Assembly (NCBI GenBank): GCA_022827275.1
Contig: JAJDTG010000021.1
Span: 21,197-85,196, forward strand
Direction of reading: 5' to 3'
From: Candidatus Dadabacteria bacterium
GTDB taxonomy: Bacteria; Desulfobacterota_D; UBA1144; Nemesobacterales; Nemesobacteraceae
Length of the DNA: 64,000 nt
Shown: positions 35,653 through 45,392 of the stretch, one piece after another
How positions within the stretch are numbered: the first letter of the stretch is position 1
Layout: every line of letters starts with the position of its first letter
The notes under the pieces: generated by a model
The model's input: only the letters and a program-made list of their open reading frames with translations
Databases searched by the model: none
What the model was told of the DNA's origin: nothing
Made by a program: the position numbers and the translations under genes

Positions 35653-37464
35653 ATGCGCGAAAAAATTCTTGAGCTTTCCGAATCTTTTCCCTCCGCAACC
35701 GGAGTTTACATAATGAAAGGGGCGGGCGGCACTCCTGTCTACATAGGCAAGGCCAAGAACCTTCGCGCCCGGGTGATGTCCTATTTCCAGAGGGGAAGCG
35801 ACAGGGGGCAGATACCGTATCTGGTAAGGGAAGTCGACTCGATCGACTACGTGGTGACCGAGGGGGAAAGCGAAGCCCTTTTTATCGAGAATTCCCTTAT
35901 AAAGCGTCACAAACCGAAGTACAACATACGTCTCAAGGACGACAAGACATTTTCGTCTCTTCGCCTCTCGGTAGGAGAGAGGTTCCCCAGGCTTTCGCGC
36001 ACAAGGAGAATACGGGACGACGGGGCGCTTTATTTCGGTCCGTTCGCCTCGGGGAAGTTTCTTAAGAACACAGTAAACCTCGTCCACAGGCTTTTTCCTC
36101 TAAGGGACTGCACCCAGAGCAAGTTCGAAAGGCACAGCACCCGACCTTGTCTTAACTATTTCATGAAGCTTTGCTCGGGCCCCTGCGCGGGCAAGATCTC
36201 GGAGGAGGACTACGGGGAGCTCGTAAGCCAGGCCGCGTCGTTCCTTCGGGGCGAGAGAAAAAAACTGGTGAGAATGATCAGGGAGATGATGGAGAGAGCT
36301 TCAGAGGAGGGAAGGTATGAAAACGCCGCCTACTACAGGGATCAGCTTGTAAGCCTGAAGGAAAACGCCGAGATAGAGAAGGTTACTTCCTCGAGGTTCG
36401 AAGACCTGGACATAGTGGGGTTTTACAGGGATTCGGAACACTACGAGTTCACCGTCCTGCTCTCAAGGGGCGGCTCCGTGATCGACAAGCTCGATTTTTC
36501 CGTAAAAAGCCCCCACGGCGATGAGGCGGAATGCGTTAGGGAATTTCTCGGCAGATTTTATTTCTCCGATCACTACGTTCCAAAGAGAATTCTATTGCCT
36601 CTTTCCATAAGGGACCGCGAGGGGTATTCGGAGTGGCTTACCGAGAAAAGGGGAAAACGGGTTTACGTCGAAACCCCACGGAGGGGGCCTAAGAGCGAGC
36701 TCGTGCGTTTCGCGATGAAAAACGCGCGGGAGAGTTATTTGAGAAAAGCCGAGGAGAGAGCCAAGCAGGGCACGCTTCTTCGAGGCATAAGAAAGTCGGC
36801 CGGCATAAAGCGGGTTCCTTATGCCATAGAATGCTTCGACATATCTAACATCCAGGGGCACCAGACGGTCGCCTCGCTCGTGAGATTCCGAAACGCGAAG
36901 CCTGAGCGGGACAGGTACAGAAGGTACAGGATCACAGCCACCTCGGGACAGGATGATTTCCGGTCGATGTACGAGGTCGTCTACAGGAGGGCTCTTCGGG
37001 CGGGAGATGATAACTGGGATCTTCCGGATCTCATGCTTATAGACGGGGGCAAGGGACAGTTGAATGCCGCCTACGCGGCGCTTAGGGACTGCGGCGTGGA
37101 AAACGAGGTCGATCTCGCCTCGATAGCGAAAACCGAGGGCCGGGGCGGGATCGACAGGATTTTCGTGCACGGAGAAGGCGAACCCTGCGATTTTTCGTCA
37201 AATAAAAAGGGTGTTTACTTCCTGATGAGGGTAAGGGACGAGGCGCACCGCTTCGCGATCACCTATCACAGGGAATTGAGGAAAGGGAAGACCCTGGCTT
37301 CGCAGATGGACGGCGTTCCTGGCATAGGGAAAAAAAGGAAACTCCTGCTTCTTAATCACTTCGGAAGCGTGGAGAAGATAAAAGGGGCCACAGCCGAGGA
37401 GCTCGCCTCCATAAAGGGCATGACGAAACAGGCCGCGCGCAACGTAAAGGAGTTTCTGCGCTAA
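35653..37464 (+). CDS. uvrC: excinuclease ABC subunit C
   Basis: Makes both incisions in nucleotide excision repair, after UvrB. The 603-aa protein has the GIY-YIG domain (GVYIMKGAGGTPVYIGKAKNLRARV, residues 15-40), the Cys-rich CLNYFMKLCSGPCAG, a UVR/UvrB-binding helix pair (ASEEGRYENAAYYRDQL), the RNase H-like second nuclease (CFDISNIQGHQTVASLV and LIDGGKGQLNAA) and a C-terminal helix-hairpin-helix. The track starts at TTG 35644; ATG at 35653 is preferred. It stands alone between the AT-rich island and a DUF4143 gene. Confidence 0.95.
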   Translation: MREKILELSESFPSATGVYIMKGAGGTPVYIGKAKNLRARVMSYFQRGSDRGQIPYLVREVDSIDYVVTEGESEALFIENSLIKRHKPKYNIRLKDDKTFSSLRLSVGERFPRLSRTRRIRDDGALYFGPFASGKFLKNTVNLVHRLFPLRDCTQSKFERHSTRPCLNYFMKLCSGPCAGKISEEDYGELVSQAASFLRGERKKLVRMIREMMERASEEGRYENAAYYRDQLVSLKENAEIEKVTSSRFEDLDIVGFYRDSEHYEFTVLLSRGGSVIDKLDFSVKSPHGDEAECVREFLGRFYFSDHYVPKRILLPLSIRDREGYSEWLTEKRGKRVYVETPRRGPKSELVRFAMKNARESYLRKAEERAKQGTLLRGIRKSAGIKRVPYAIECFDISNIQGHQTVASLVRFRNAKPERDRYRRYRITATSGQDDFRSMYEVVYRRALRAGDDNWDLPDLMLIDGGKGQLNAAYAALRDCGVENEVDLASIAKTEGRGGIDRIFVHGEGEPCDFSSNKKGVYFLMRVRDEAHRFAITYHRELRKGKTLASQMDGVPGIGKKRKLLLLNHFGSVEKIKGATAEELASIKGMTKQAARNVKEFLR

Positions 37465-37512
37465 CCGGCCTTTAGATGCTGTTTTTTCCCCTGTTTTAAA
37501 ATAATAGCTCCA

Positions 37513-37553
37513 TTTACTAAATGTATTGAGTAAAATAACTCATTACTGTGAGT
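37513..37553. promoter_or_regulatory. overlapping inverted repeats before DUF4143 copy 2
   Basis: TTTACT/AGTAAA (10-nt spacer) and ACTCA/TGAGT (6-nt spacer) lie in tandem; the second covers the GTG start. AGTAAA occurs three times here, counting the inverted copy. This looks like an operator or an RNA hairpin hiding the start codon. Confidence 0.4.
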
Positions 37554-38753
37554 AAAAAGACATTTGTGCGTCCATACGCAAAAGAGCTGATCCGCCGTCT
37601 TCGGGAACCGCGGGTTTTCCTGCAGATTATTTCGGGAGCCCGACAGGTAGGTAAAACCACCATGGTTACCCAAGTGGCGGATTCTATCGGTTTGCCCTGT
37701 AGCTTTGCTAGTGCCGATGTGCCCACGTTACGTGGCGTGCAGTGGATCGAGCAACAGTGGGAGGCGGCTCGACTGCTTGAGTCCGAATCAGGAGGAGAGG
37801 GGGCTGTTCTCATTCTGGACGAGGTGCAGAAGGTGCCGCACTGGGCGGAAATGGTTAAGTACCTCTGGGATGAAGACTCGAGAAAACGCCGCAAACTCAA
37901 GGTGGTGCTTCTGGGATCGACCCCGCTTGCACTCGGGCGCGGCTTGACCGAAAGTCTTGCGGGCCGTTTCGAGCTTCTCCACCTGCCACACTGGAGTTTT
38001 TCTGAAATGCGAGAAGCTTTCGACTTTACGCTTGACCAGTATCTGTTCTACGGGGCTTATCCAGGGGCCTTGCCGTTGGTGGGAGATTCAGACCGGTGGA
38101 AGCGCTACATACGTGATTCTCTTATTGAAACGACCATTTCGCGAGAGGTGTTGCTTCTCTCTCGAGTGGATAAGCCGGCACTTCTGCGACGGCTGCTGGA
38201 ACTCGGCTACATGTATTCGGGACAGATCCTTTCCTACACTAAGATGCTCGGACAGTTGCAGGACAAAGGTAATACCGTCACGCTCGCCCATTACCTTGAT
38301 CTGCTCGGAGCGGTAGGGATGCTCACTTGCTTGGGAAAATACTCAGGCGCCAAAGTGAGGCAGAGAAGTTCCATCCCGAAGCTGCAGGTTCTAAATACCG
38401 CACTTATGACAGCCACTTCTCCGCTTACCATGGCACAGGCGCTTGCGGACAGACAGTTCTGGGGAAGACTTGTCGAAAGCGCGGTCGGGGCTCATTTGGT
38501 TAACGCGCAAGCCGGCGGCACGTGTGAGGTCTTTTATTGGCGGGAGCGTAGCCGGGAAGTGGATTTCATCGTGCGCGCGGGAGACGTGTTGACCGCTATC
38601 GAGGTGAAAAGCAGTCGGTCGGTCGATTCGTTGCCCGGGATGGCTGCTTTTGAGAAGAAATTCCCGTCGGTACGGAAGCTTCTGGTGGGGGGAGATGGGA
38701 TCGCGGTCGAGGAGTTTTTATCACAGCCGGTCGAACGCTGGATTCAATCGTGA
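37548..38753 (+). CDS. AAA ATPase with DUF4143 (copy 2)
   Basis: A 401-aa AAA_14/DUF4143 protein, only distantly related to the copy at 6346. Walker A is GARQVGKTTMV near residue 30, Walker B is VLILDEVQKVPHW near 89, then an LGSTPLALGRGLTESLAGRF sensor region. The C-terminal module has GRLVESAVGAHL, FYWRERSREVDFIVRAG and AIEVKSS, a nuclease-like D...ExK set. GTG start. No recognisable operon partner; the gene lies between uvrC and the convergent arg operon. Confidence 0.88.
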   Translation: MSKKTFVRPYAKELIRRLREPRVFLQIISGARQVGKTTMVTQVADSIGLPCSFASADVPTLRGVQWIEQQWEAARLLESESGGEGAVLILDEVQKVPHWAEMVKYLWDEDSRKRRKLKVVLLGSTPLALGRGLTESLAGRFELLHLPHWSFSEMREAFDFTLDQYLFYGAYPGALPLVGDSDRWKRYIRDSLIETTISREVLLLSRVDKPALLRRLLELGYMYSGQILSYTKMLGQLQDKGNTVTLAHYLDLLGAVGMLTCLGKYSGAKVRQRSSIPKLQVLNTALMTATSPLTMAQALADRQFWGRLVESAVGAHLVNAQAGGTCEVFYWRERSREVDFIVRAGDVLTAIEVKSSRSVDSLPGMAAFEKKFPSVRKLLVGGDGIAVEEFLSQPVERWIQS

Positions 38754-38799
38754 GCGTTGATTTTCCCGGCCGAATGCAGTGGAACCGAGTCCGCGTCGG

Positions 38800-39705
38800 C
38801 TAATCAAGAAGGCAGAATTCAAGTATGGCCTTTCCCGCGTGAAGCTTATTCTCAGCCTGCGTGAAGGCGATGCAGCTGGGACCGTCCATTACTCCCGCGG
38901 TTATCTCTTCTCCCCTGTGGGCCGGAAGACAGTGCATTATAAGGGGCTCTTTACGGCAGAAGGAAAGAAGTTTCTCGTTTACCTTAAAGGGGCTGAAAAC
39001 CTCGGTGCCCTTTCCCTCTTCTCCCATGCTTACCCAGACGTCGGTATAGATCACGTCAGCATCTCTTACCGCGGAGGCGGGATCGTAGGCAACTTCAATT
39101 TCCGAGTTTCCGAGTTCCGAGGCCTCGTCCATAATCGTCGGGTTGGGCTCATGTCCCGGGGGAACCGCAACCGAGAGGTCAAAGCCCATTATCGCGGAGG
39201 CGGCCACGAAGGAATTGGCTATATTGTTTCCGTCGCCGAGAAAAGCAAGCTTGAACTTCTCGGGATTTATTCCCTGCTCCGAGATTGAAAAGAGGTCGGA
39301 GATTATCTGCGTTGGATGTTCAAGGTCTGTAAGGGCGTTTATCACGGGGACTGTCGAATTCTCCGCGAGTTCAGAGGCTTTTTTCTGTCCGTAGGTTCTT
39401 ATTATTATCCCGTCAAGGTAGGAGGAGAGAATTTTCGCCGTGTCGGCTATGGTTTCCCCTCTTCCGAGCTGGGTATCCGCCGGATTCATGTAAATTGCCT
39501 GGGCGCCCAGATCGAAAAGACCCGCTTCGAAGGAAAGTCTCGTTCTGGTCGACTGTTTTTCAAAAAGAAGACCCACCGACATTCCCTTGAGGCTTTTTGG
39601 ACTCTCGCCCTCTTTTTTCAGTTCCTTCAGTTCGCCGGCGCGGCGGATCATTTCCCTGATCTCGTTTTTTTCAAGATCTGAGACGGCAAGAAGATTCCTA
39701 CCCAC
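38800..39705 (-). CDS. argF: ornithine carbamoyltransferase
   Basis: Joins carbamoyl phosphate and ornithine to form citrulline. The 301-aa protein has the carbamoyl-phosphate motif KQSTRTRLSFEAG near residue 50, the DLEHPTQIISD segment with the conserved HPTQ (here with Ile where many have a Leu or Ala), FLGDGNNIANS and the ornithine-side HCLPAHRGEEI. It overlaps argD by 8 nt and is the last gene of argB-argD-argF. A large + strand frame over it (38779-39288) is a shadow. Confidence 0.94.
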   Translation of the reverse strand: MGRNLLAVSDLEKNEIREMIRRAGELKELKKEGESPKSLKGMSVGLLFEKQSTRTRLSFEAGLFDLGAQAIYMNPADTQLGRGETIADTAKILSSYLDGIIIRTYGQKKASELAENSTVPVINALTDLEHPTQIISDLFSISEQGINPEKFKLAFLGDGNNIANSFVAASAIMGFDLSVAVPPGHEPNPTIMDEASELGNSEIEVAYDPASAVRDADVIYTDVWVSMGEEGKGTEVFSPFKVNEKLLSFCRKEPLIMHCLPAHRGEEITAGVMDGPSCIAFTQAENKLHAGKAILEFCLLD

Positions 39706-40891
39706 TTGAAACTACCTCCTCGATGGATTTCGTTATTACGGCGACGGCAAAGTCAACCTCTTCCTCGTTCGTGTTAAGCGGAGGAAGAATCCGAAACACG
39801 CGCTCGACGGTAAGTATAACTAGAAGCCCGTTTTTAACTGAAACCGAAAAACAGTCTCGCGCGAAGGTCCTGTCTGAGAATTCAACCCCGATTATAAGCC
39901 CCTTTCCCCTTACCTCCCTTATATGCTCGGGATATTTCTTCCAGACATCTTCAAGCTTGCCGAGAAAATAGTTTCCGAGATCTGCTGCCCTTTCGACCAG
40001 GTTTTCCCGAAGTATTGTTTCCATCGTGGCGCAGGCCGCCCCCGCAGCCAGGGGATTTCCGCCGAAAGTGCTTCCGTGCGCTCCGGGAGTGAAGTGCTTT
40101 GCCACCTCCTCCGTAGCCAGAACCGCTCCGCACGGCACCCCGCCTCCAAGAGCCTTTGCGAGTGCCACTATGTCGGGCCTTATATCTTCGTGCTCGTAGG
40201 CAAACAGTTTTCCAGTCCTTCCCATCCCGACCTGGATCTCATCGAGTATGAACAGCATGTCGCTTTTCCCGCAGATCTCCCTTACCTTCCTTAGGTATCC
40301 CGTGGGCGGAACGATGACTCCGTTTTCTCCCTGCACCGGCTCGAGAATCACCGCGCAGGGGTTAGTCTCGGCGGCCAGACGGGCTATCGCGTCGGGGTCC
40401 GCGTAGGGAGCGAAGTGGAATCCTTCAAGGAAAGGGGAGAACCCCTCCCTGTATTTTTCAGATCCCGTGGCGCTAAGCGCCCCGAAAGTCCTTCCGTGAA
40501 AAGCTCCTTCGGTTGAAATGACTGCGGATTTTCCGCCGTTTTGCGCTCCCCATTTCCTGGCGAGCTTTATCGAGCCCTCAACGGCTTCGGTTCCGCTGTT
40601 ACAGAAAAACACCCTGTCAGCAAACGAGTTTGAAACGAGCATCTCGGAAAGAGCGCTCTGGTTTTCTATGTTAAACAGGTTTGAGGTGTGAACTAGGGTG
40701 GCAGCCTGGGACGTTATAGCGTCTGTGATCCTGGGGTGACAGTGCCCGAGGTTGTTAACGGCTATCCCGGTCGTGTAGTCAAGATACTTTTTTCCTTCAG
40801 TGTCCCAGAGCCACGAACCGCTTCCCTTCCGCATGGTTATGGGAAGGCGGCTGTAGGTCTCCATCAGGTATTTTCCCCGCGGGTCTTCCAT
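39698..40891 (-). CDS. argD: acetylornithine aminotransferase
   Basis: PLP enzyme that converts N-acetylglutamate semialdehyde to N-acetylornithine. Motifs: CNSGTEAVEGSIKLARKW, AFHGRTFGALSATG, LDEIQVGMGRTGKL and the PLP Lys in ALAKALGGGVPCGA, followed by HGSTFGGNPLAAGA. I prefer ATG at 40891 (397 aa), with GAGG about 10 nt upstream; TTG at 40906, whose bases overlap the argB stop as TTGA, is also possible. Confidence 0.93.
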   Translation of the reverse strand: MEDPRGKYLMETYSRLPITMRKGSGSWLWDTEGKKYLDYTTGIAVNNLGHCHPRITDAITSQAATLVHTSNLFNIENQSALSEMLVSNSFADRVFFCNSGTEAVEGSIKLARKWGAQNGGKSAVISTEGAFHGRTFGALSATGSEKYREGFSPFLEGFHFAPYADPDAIARLAAETNPCAVILEPVQGENGVIVPPTGYLRKVREICGKSDMLFILDEIQVGMGRTGKLFAYEHEDIRPDIVALAKALGGGVPCGAVLATEEVAKHFTPGAHGSTFGGNPLAAGAACATMETILRENLVERAADLGNYFLGKLEDVWKKYPEHIREVRGKGLIIGVEFSDRTFARDCFSVSVKNGLLVILTVERVFRILPPLNTNEEEVDFAVAVITKSIEEVVSSG

Positions 40892-40902
40892 CTTCCCTGG
40901 CC

Positions 40903-41784
40903 TCAAAGAGTTATCTCCGTCCCTATTCCCGAGTCGGTGAGGAGCTCGAGTATGAGAGCCCTTTTTACTCCCCCGTTTATTATGTGCACCTTGCCGACCC
41001 CTTCTTCGAGGGCCTCAAGCGCGCACATTACCTTGGGGATCATTCCGCTGTTTATCGTTCCGTTCCTGATAAGTTTCTCAGCCTGCTTTTTAGTCACGGA
41101 GGATATGAGCTTTCCTTCCTTATCTAGGATGCCGTCAACGTTGGTCAGCAGTATGAACTTTGCGGCGCGAAGCGCTCCTGCTATCTTCCCCGCTACGTGG
41201 TCTGCGTTTATGTTGTAGGTGGTTCCGTCCTCCCCCCACCCTATAGGAGCTATGATCGGAATTATACCCTTGCTTTCAAACACCCTGATTATCTCGGGGT
41301 TTACTTCGTGAACTTCGCCAACGTAGCCGAGGTCTGCGTCCTCGGGAATATCTATGCGATGATCAGCGGCGAATTTATGAAGGTCGAACTTTTTAGCCTT
41401 TATAAGCTTTCCTTCCTTGCCCGAGAGTCCCACTGTCTCCATCTGGTGGCGGTTTATCGATGTTACGATCTGCTGGTTTATCTTTCCGACGAGCACCATC
41501 TCGACCACTTCCATTACCTGCCTGTTGGTAACGCGGAGCCCGGCTATGAATTCGGACTTTATTCCCAGGGTGTCGAGATGCTCCTGGATCTGGGGACCGC
41601 CTCCGTGCACTACTACCGGTTTTATCCCGACGTATTTCATCAGCATGAGGTCGCGCACGAAATTCGAAAGATCCGCCCTGGCTACGCTTCCGCCGTACTT
41701 GACCACGACGGTTTTGCCGTGAAAAGCTTCTATGTAGGGGAGAGCCTCAACCAGTATCTCCGCCCTTTGTGCTGAACTGCTCAT
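40903..41784 (-). CDS. argB: acetylglutamate kinase
   Basis: Phosphorylates N-acetylglutamate, usually the controlled step of arginine synthesis. The 293-aa protein has VVVKYGGSVARAD near residue 25, VVVHGGGPQIQEHLDTLGI, the RVTNRQVMEVVEMVLVGKINQQIV block, YNINADHVAGKIAGAL and a C-terminal GTEITL end. ATG at 41784 with AAGGAG 6 nt upstream is chosen over the track start at 41823. First gene of the operon, with a good promoter upstream. Confidence 0.94.
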   Translation of the reverse strand: MSSSAQRAEILVEALPYIEAFHGKTVVVKYGGSVARADLSNFVRDLMLMKYVGIKPVVVHGGGPQIQEHLDTLGIKSEFIAGLRVTNRQVMEVVEMVLVGKINQQIVTSINRHQMETVGLSGKEGKLIKAKKFDLHKFAADHRIDIPEDADLGYVGEVHEVNPEIIRVFESKGIIPIIAPIGWGEDGTTYNINADHVAGKIAGALRAAKFILLTNVDGILDKEGKLISSVTKKQAEKLIRNGTINSGMIPKVMCALEALEEGVGKVHIINGGVKRALILELLTDSGIGTEITL

Positions 41785-41811
41785 GAAAAACTCCTTTCCG
41801 CAAAAACAAAC

Positions 41812-41841
41812 ATTATATAGCAACCAGGATTTTTATTACAA
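41812..41841 (-). promoter_or_regulatory. promoter of argB-argD-argF
   Basis: On the minus strand TTGTAA, an 18-nt spacer and TATAAT precede the argB start by about 28 nt. It matches a sigma-70 type promoter. I see no clear Arg box. Confidence 0.5.
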
Positions 41842-42034
41842 CACCTGGGGACAATCATATACGACAATATTAAACTTGACTTAAGAGCGGAACGGAAATG
41901 CATATGCTCCGGAGCGGCGTCATTGGAAAAGTCCCTTCGCCGACGCGCTGGGTTCGCTCACAACCGTCTCACCGGTAGGAAAATGCTGCCCGGTTACGTG
42001 ATCTGAAGCACCTGGAGGCGCAGTTGCCGGTTTA

Positions 42035-44341
42035 TCAGCTTTTGTGCCTATAAGTCAGCTGTACTCCGAGGACCCTGCCTTTGGCAAGCGGCGAGAATGT
42101 CCCGCCAAGAGGTGCCGACAGTGGTGGGGCACCCAGCGTACTGGGCAGCTGACTGTCACCTCCGTGCTTGACTTCGTTAAGCAGGTTCTTGCCGTAAAGG
42201 CCGATTGAGAACCGGCCGTTTGCGGGGACAATGTCAATTCCCGCGTCAAGAATGTTCTGCTCAAGGATATAGCCCCTGTTGTCATCGGTGAAGTATGACT
42301 TGTCACGATAGGCATAGCTTATTCGAGACGTCATCCGCCCCCAGCTGGCCGCTCCGGTGTCGTGGGTAAGTCCCACGCTGTATGTCCACTTAGCGGCGCG
42401 GGGAAGCTCGAGGGCTCCATCCTTTTCGTCAATGGTGCCGTCTAGGTTCAGGTCATGTTTCACCTTGGTGTACTCGGGGTTGACGTACCCTAAAGAACCG
42501 ACCAGGAACAGGTTCTCCGCTATGGCGAACAAACCGTCAAGCTCAAGACCGTAGGTCTCAACATCGGCGGTGTTGTCGATCAACTGAACTATACCGAGTA
42601 CTGGATCGGGAAAGTTGATTTCCCTTTGCACGTCATCAATCATATTATAGAAGACCGCTCCGTATAGACGGCCGCGGTCTTTTGTGACCTTGAATCCGGC
42701 CTCGAAGCTGTCGATTGTTTCTTCATCGTACGGTCCTGGGGAGTGGACGGGTGAGAGGTTGCGGAGATTGTAGCCTCCTGAGCGAAATCCTCTGGTCCAG
42801 TGTCCGTAAACGTTGGCTTCGCTGCTTATGTAATAAGTGGCGCCGAGCTTGGGCGACCAGCTGTGCCATGTCTCCTCATCTATGAAATCAAACTCGCACG
42901 CGGGACCTTCAACGATATTGCAAGACGGTAGCGGCGCAAGGGGACTGCTGGTAGGAATCAAAGCTATTTCACCCTCTCTTTTATCGCGTGTGTATCGCGT
43001 ACCCGCAGTGAGCGTCAACTGGCTTGTGAGATCATAGTCAAGAGAGAGGAACAGACCCAGGGTTTCAACGTCGTATTTCCCGCCTCCGAACTGGGACACG
43101 TCCGTCCCTGGCGGAAAGGGAAGACCCGATGCAGCAATGGCGTCGGTAAGCAGAGAGCGGCGCTCGTGGTAGTTGATCTTGTTGCTAAAGTAGTAGACTC
43201 CCGTAGCCGTATTGAGTTTTTCAAAAAACCTGCCGGTGTAACGCAGTTCGTTGCTCCACTGCCTGTAATTGCTCCATGCCTGCGCATGAATGAGGTTAAG
43301 TGGCGAGGCGTCGAGATCAACTCCCGAGAGGGTTTCTGAATCGCGCCAGCCGAAAATGTTTGTTATCGTGCCGTTGCCGAAACCCACGTCCCAGTCCGCC
43401 CGGGCGGCGAAAAAATGAGCTTCGTTTTCTCTTTTGCCTTCATTATCGATGCTGAAGTCGTGGCTGTCCCGGTCAAAGTTAGCCGCCGCGTTTGAGACGC
43501 CGAATCCGTTTGTGTGGTTCTGTCCCGCGGCGCCGTCGCCGTCAATGCTATCGTATTGGTATCGGAGTACCAGGCTCAGGTCGTCCGTGGGGTCCCAAGT
43601 CAGCACAGGCCGCACCATCCGGACGTCTAGCTCGCCGAAAGCTTCGCCGGTGTGAAGGTTCTTGAACCAGCCGTTGTCCTGGTTGGTGTACGCGGTTATC
43701 CTGGCGCTAACGGTTTCGCTCAGAGGGCCTCCCACCGTGCCCATGTAGTAGCTGTTGAGGCTCTCTCCTCCCCCCTCAAAAGAGGTGCGAAAGGACACCT
43801 CCAGAGTGTCTCCGGGTTTCTTCGTGTTGATGAGTACCGCGCCCCCGGTCACATTACGCCCGAAAAGCGTTCCCTGCGGACCTCTAAGCACCTCGATGCT
43901 CTCGATATCAAGCGTGTCGAACAGGGCGCCGCCGATGTTGGCCCCGAAATACACGCCGTCGACGAACACTCCCACGGTCGGGTCAACGGACGGTATGGAG
44001 CTGTTTATTCCGAGTCCGCGAATGGAAAAGTTGGCGATTCCTCCCACGGTGCCGATGTCGTCAAGCGCGACATTGGGCATCTTTACAGCCAGACTTTCAA
44101 GGTTCCTTACCTTAAGGGCGTCAATCTGCTCGGAACTGAAATGCGTCACAGAGAGCGGAACGTTCTGAATCGACTCTTCCCGTTTTCGCGCCGTGACCGT
44201 GATCTTCTCAAGCAGGGTGCTGTTTACGCCGAATGCGTCCTGAGCTTTTGTGGGGCTTGTGCTGAGAAGCGTCAAAATCGCTCCCATCGCAATCGCACCC
44301 AGAAATTTCCTCAATCCGAATCCCGAAATTCCGCTAATCAT
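42035..44341 (-). CDS. TonB-dependent outer-membrane receptor
   Basis: A 768-aa receptor. Signal peptide MISGISGFGL...STSPTKAQ, a TonB-box-like EKITVTARKREE, a plug domain (residues about 45-170, with SIRGLGINSS and VLRGPQGTLFGRNVTGGAV) and a beta-barrel ending RVLGVQLTYRHKS. Near residue 650 the sequence DLNLDGTIDEKDG has the spacing of an EF-hand or dockerin calcium loop. I chose ATG 44341 (AAGGGGGG upstream) over TTG 44371. No siderophore genes are adjacent, so the substrate is unknown; the sequence type is common among catabolic receptors. Confidence 0.92.
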   Translation of the reverse strand: MISGISGFGLRKFLGAIAMGAILTLLSTSPTKAQDAFGVNSTLLEKITVTARKREESIQNVPLSVTHFSSEQIDALKVRNLESLAVKMPNVALDDIGTVGGIANFSIRGLGINSSIPSVDPTVGVFVDGVYFGANIGGALFDTLDIESIEVLRGPQGTLFGRNVTGGAVLINTKKPGDTLEVSFRTSFEGGGESLNSYYMGTVGGPLSETVSARITAYTNQDNGWFKNLHTGEAFGELDVRMVRPVLTWDPTDDLSLVLRYQYDSIDGDGAAGQNHTNGFGVSNAAANFDRDSHDFSIDNEGKRENEAHFFAARADWDVGFGNGTITNIFGWRDSETLSGVDLDASPLNLIHAQAWSNYRQWSNELRYTGRFFEKLNTATGVYYFSNKINYHERRSLLTDAIAASGLPFPPGTDVSQFGGGKYDVETLGLFLSLDYDLTSQLTLTAGTRYTRDKREGEIALIPTSSPLAPLPSCNIVEGPACEFDFIDEETWHSWSPKLGATYYISSEANVYGHWTRGFRSGGYNLRNLSPVHSPGPYDEETIDSFEAGFKVTKDRGRLYGAVFYNMIDDVQREINFPDPVLGIVQLIDNTADVETYGLELDGLFAIAENLFLVGSLGYVNPEYTKVKHDLNLDGTIDEKDGALELPRAAKWTYSVGLTHDTGAASWGRMTSRISYAYRDKSYFTDDNRGYILEQNILDAGIDIVPANGRFSIGLYGKNLLNEVKHGGDSQLPSTLGAPPLSAPLGGTFSPLAKGRVLGVQLTYRHKS

Positions 44342-44510
44342 GCTGGTAACCCCCCTTATGGCATTTCTCAAGTATAGGCTGTGTTTCTAACAGCTATTGT
44401 GGACGGTCTTTTGGACCGCTCCCACCTAAAAGGCTGATTATAGCATAAATTAAACTCTCATCGCACGGTTTTTTTAAGGCACACTTGGACGCAGGGACGT
44501 TTTAGGGAGT

Positions 44511-45392
44511 TTAGAGAAGCCCCAGAGCTTTTTTCTGCTGTTTTCCCGTCTCTTTCACCCTTACACGAAACTGGAGTTTGACTTCGACATCGTCCCCGTA
44601 AAAGCTCCCCGAAACAGGGACGATGAGCCCGTGGGTGGCGCCACTTGCGACCGCTATGTGGCGGTCCGCGACCGCGAGACCTGAAGAAGGATCATAACCT
44701 CTCCATCCCCCTCCCGGTATGTAGACCTCGGCCCAGGCGTGAAGCTCGTCTCCTTTTTTTCTTCTTTTGCTGAGTGCATAGCCGCTTACGTGCCTGCACG
44801 CAAGTCCCGCCGAGCGGCAGACGGCCGCGAAAAGCTCCACTAGGTCCCTGCAGGACCCCCTTTTTTCCCTGAGGGTTTTCTCCGCGGACCAGGGTCCGCC
44901 CTGCTCCCTCACAACGTGAGGAAAATTTTCGTATACGTGCTCGCAGAGAGAGAGAATAAAATCCGTGGTTTTTCCCATGGTCTGCGAGAGGATTTTCTCG
45001 CGAAGCGGCGAGACTGCCAGAGCTGTCTTTTTGCTCACCGTGAGGTACGGGCGAAGAGCCGCCTCCTGCTCGCAGGGGTACTCCATCGGCAGATCAAGGA
45101 ACCTTACGTCGGAAACTATGAAGTCAAAAGGGTTCTCCCGAAGCGTTTCGACAACGCAGCTGGTATCGATTGTGAGACTGTCGGACTCGCCTGTAAACCA
45201 AAGGGTAACGGTGGTGTTTCCGTCAAGGTCCGAGTTCACGCTTCTTCCCGCTTCGGGGGGATCCGTCCTGAGCGAAAACATATGGGTCATCTGACCCCCG
45301 TCGTCTCTCGGCCGAAGCCTCACGGTGTGGGGGGCCAGGACCACTTTTTTCCCGTAGGAGTAAGTCGTGTTGTGATCTATACTAAGCAGCAC
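44511..45392 (-). CDS. transglutaminase-like cysteine protease
   Basis: A 293-aa protein with an N-terminal beta domain (residues 1-110, starting IDHNTTYSYGKKVVLAPHTVRLRPR) and a transglutaminase-like core with the triad visible: Cys in KRGSCRDLVELFAAVCR, His in ELHAWAEVYIPGGGW and Asp in GYDPSSG. No signal peptide, so cytoplasmic. GTG start, overlapping the Anbu-like gene by 11 nt. Last gene of the ATP-grasp operon; such proteins are the predicted peptidase or amidase partner of the system. Confidence 0.88.
   Translation of the reverse strand: MLLSIDHNTTYSYGKKVVLAPHTVRLRPRDDGGQMTHMFSLRTDPPEAGRSVNSDLDGNTTVTLWFTGESDSLTIDTSCVVETLRENPFDFIVSDVRFLDLPMEYPCEQEAALRPYLTVSKKTALAVSPLREKILSQTMGKTTDFILSLCEHVYENFPHVVREQGGPWSAEKTLREKRGSCRDLVELFAAVCRSAGLACRHVSGYALSKRRKKGDELHAWAEVYIPGGGWRGYDPSSGLAVADRHIAVASGATHGLIVPVSGSFYGDDVEVKLQFRVRVKETGKQQKKALGLL

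Noticed and set aside
38779-39288. 169-aa + strand ORF
   Set aside because: Antisense to argF, whose motifs are complete.
43652-44377. 241-aa + strand ORF
   Set aside because: Antisense to the plug region of the TonB receptor; no recognisable domain.
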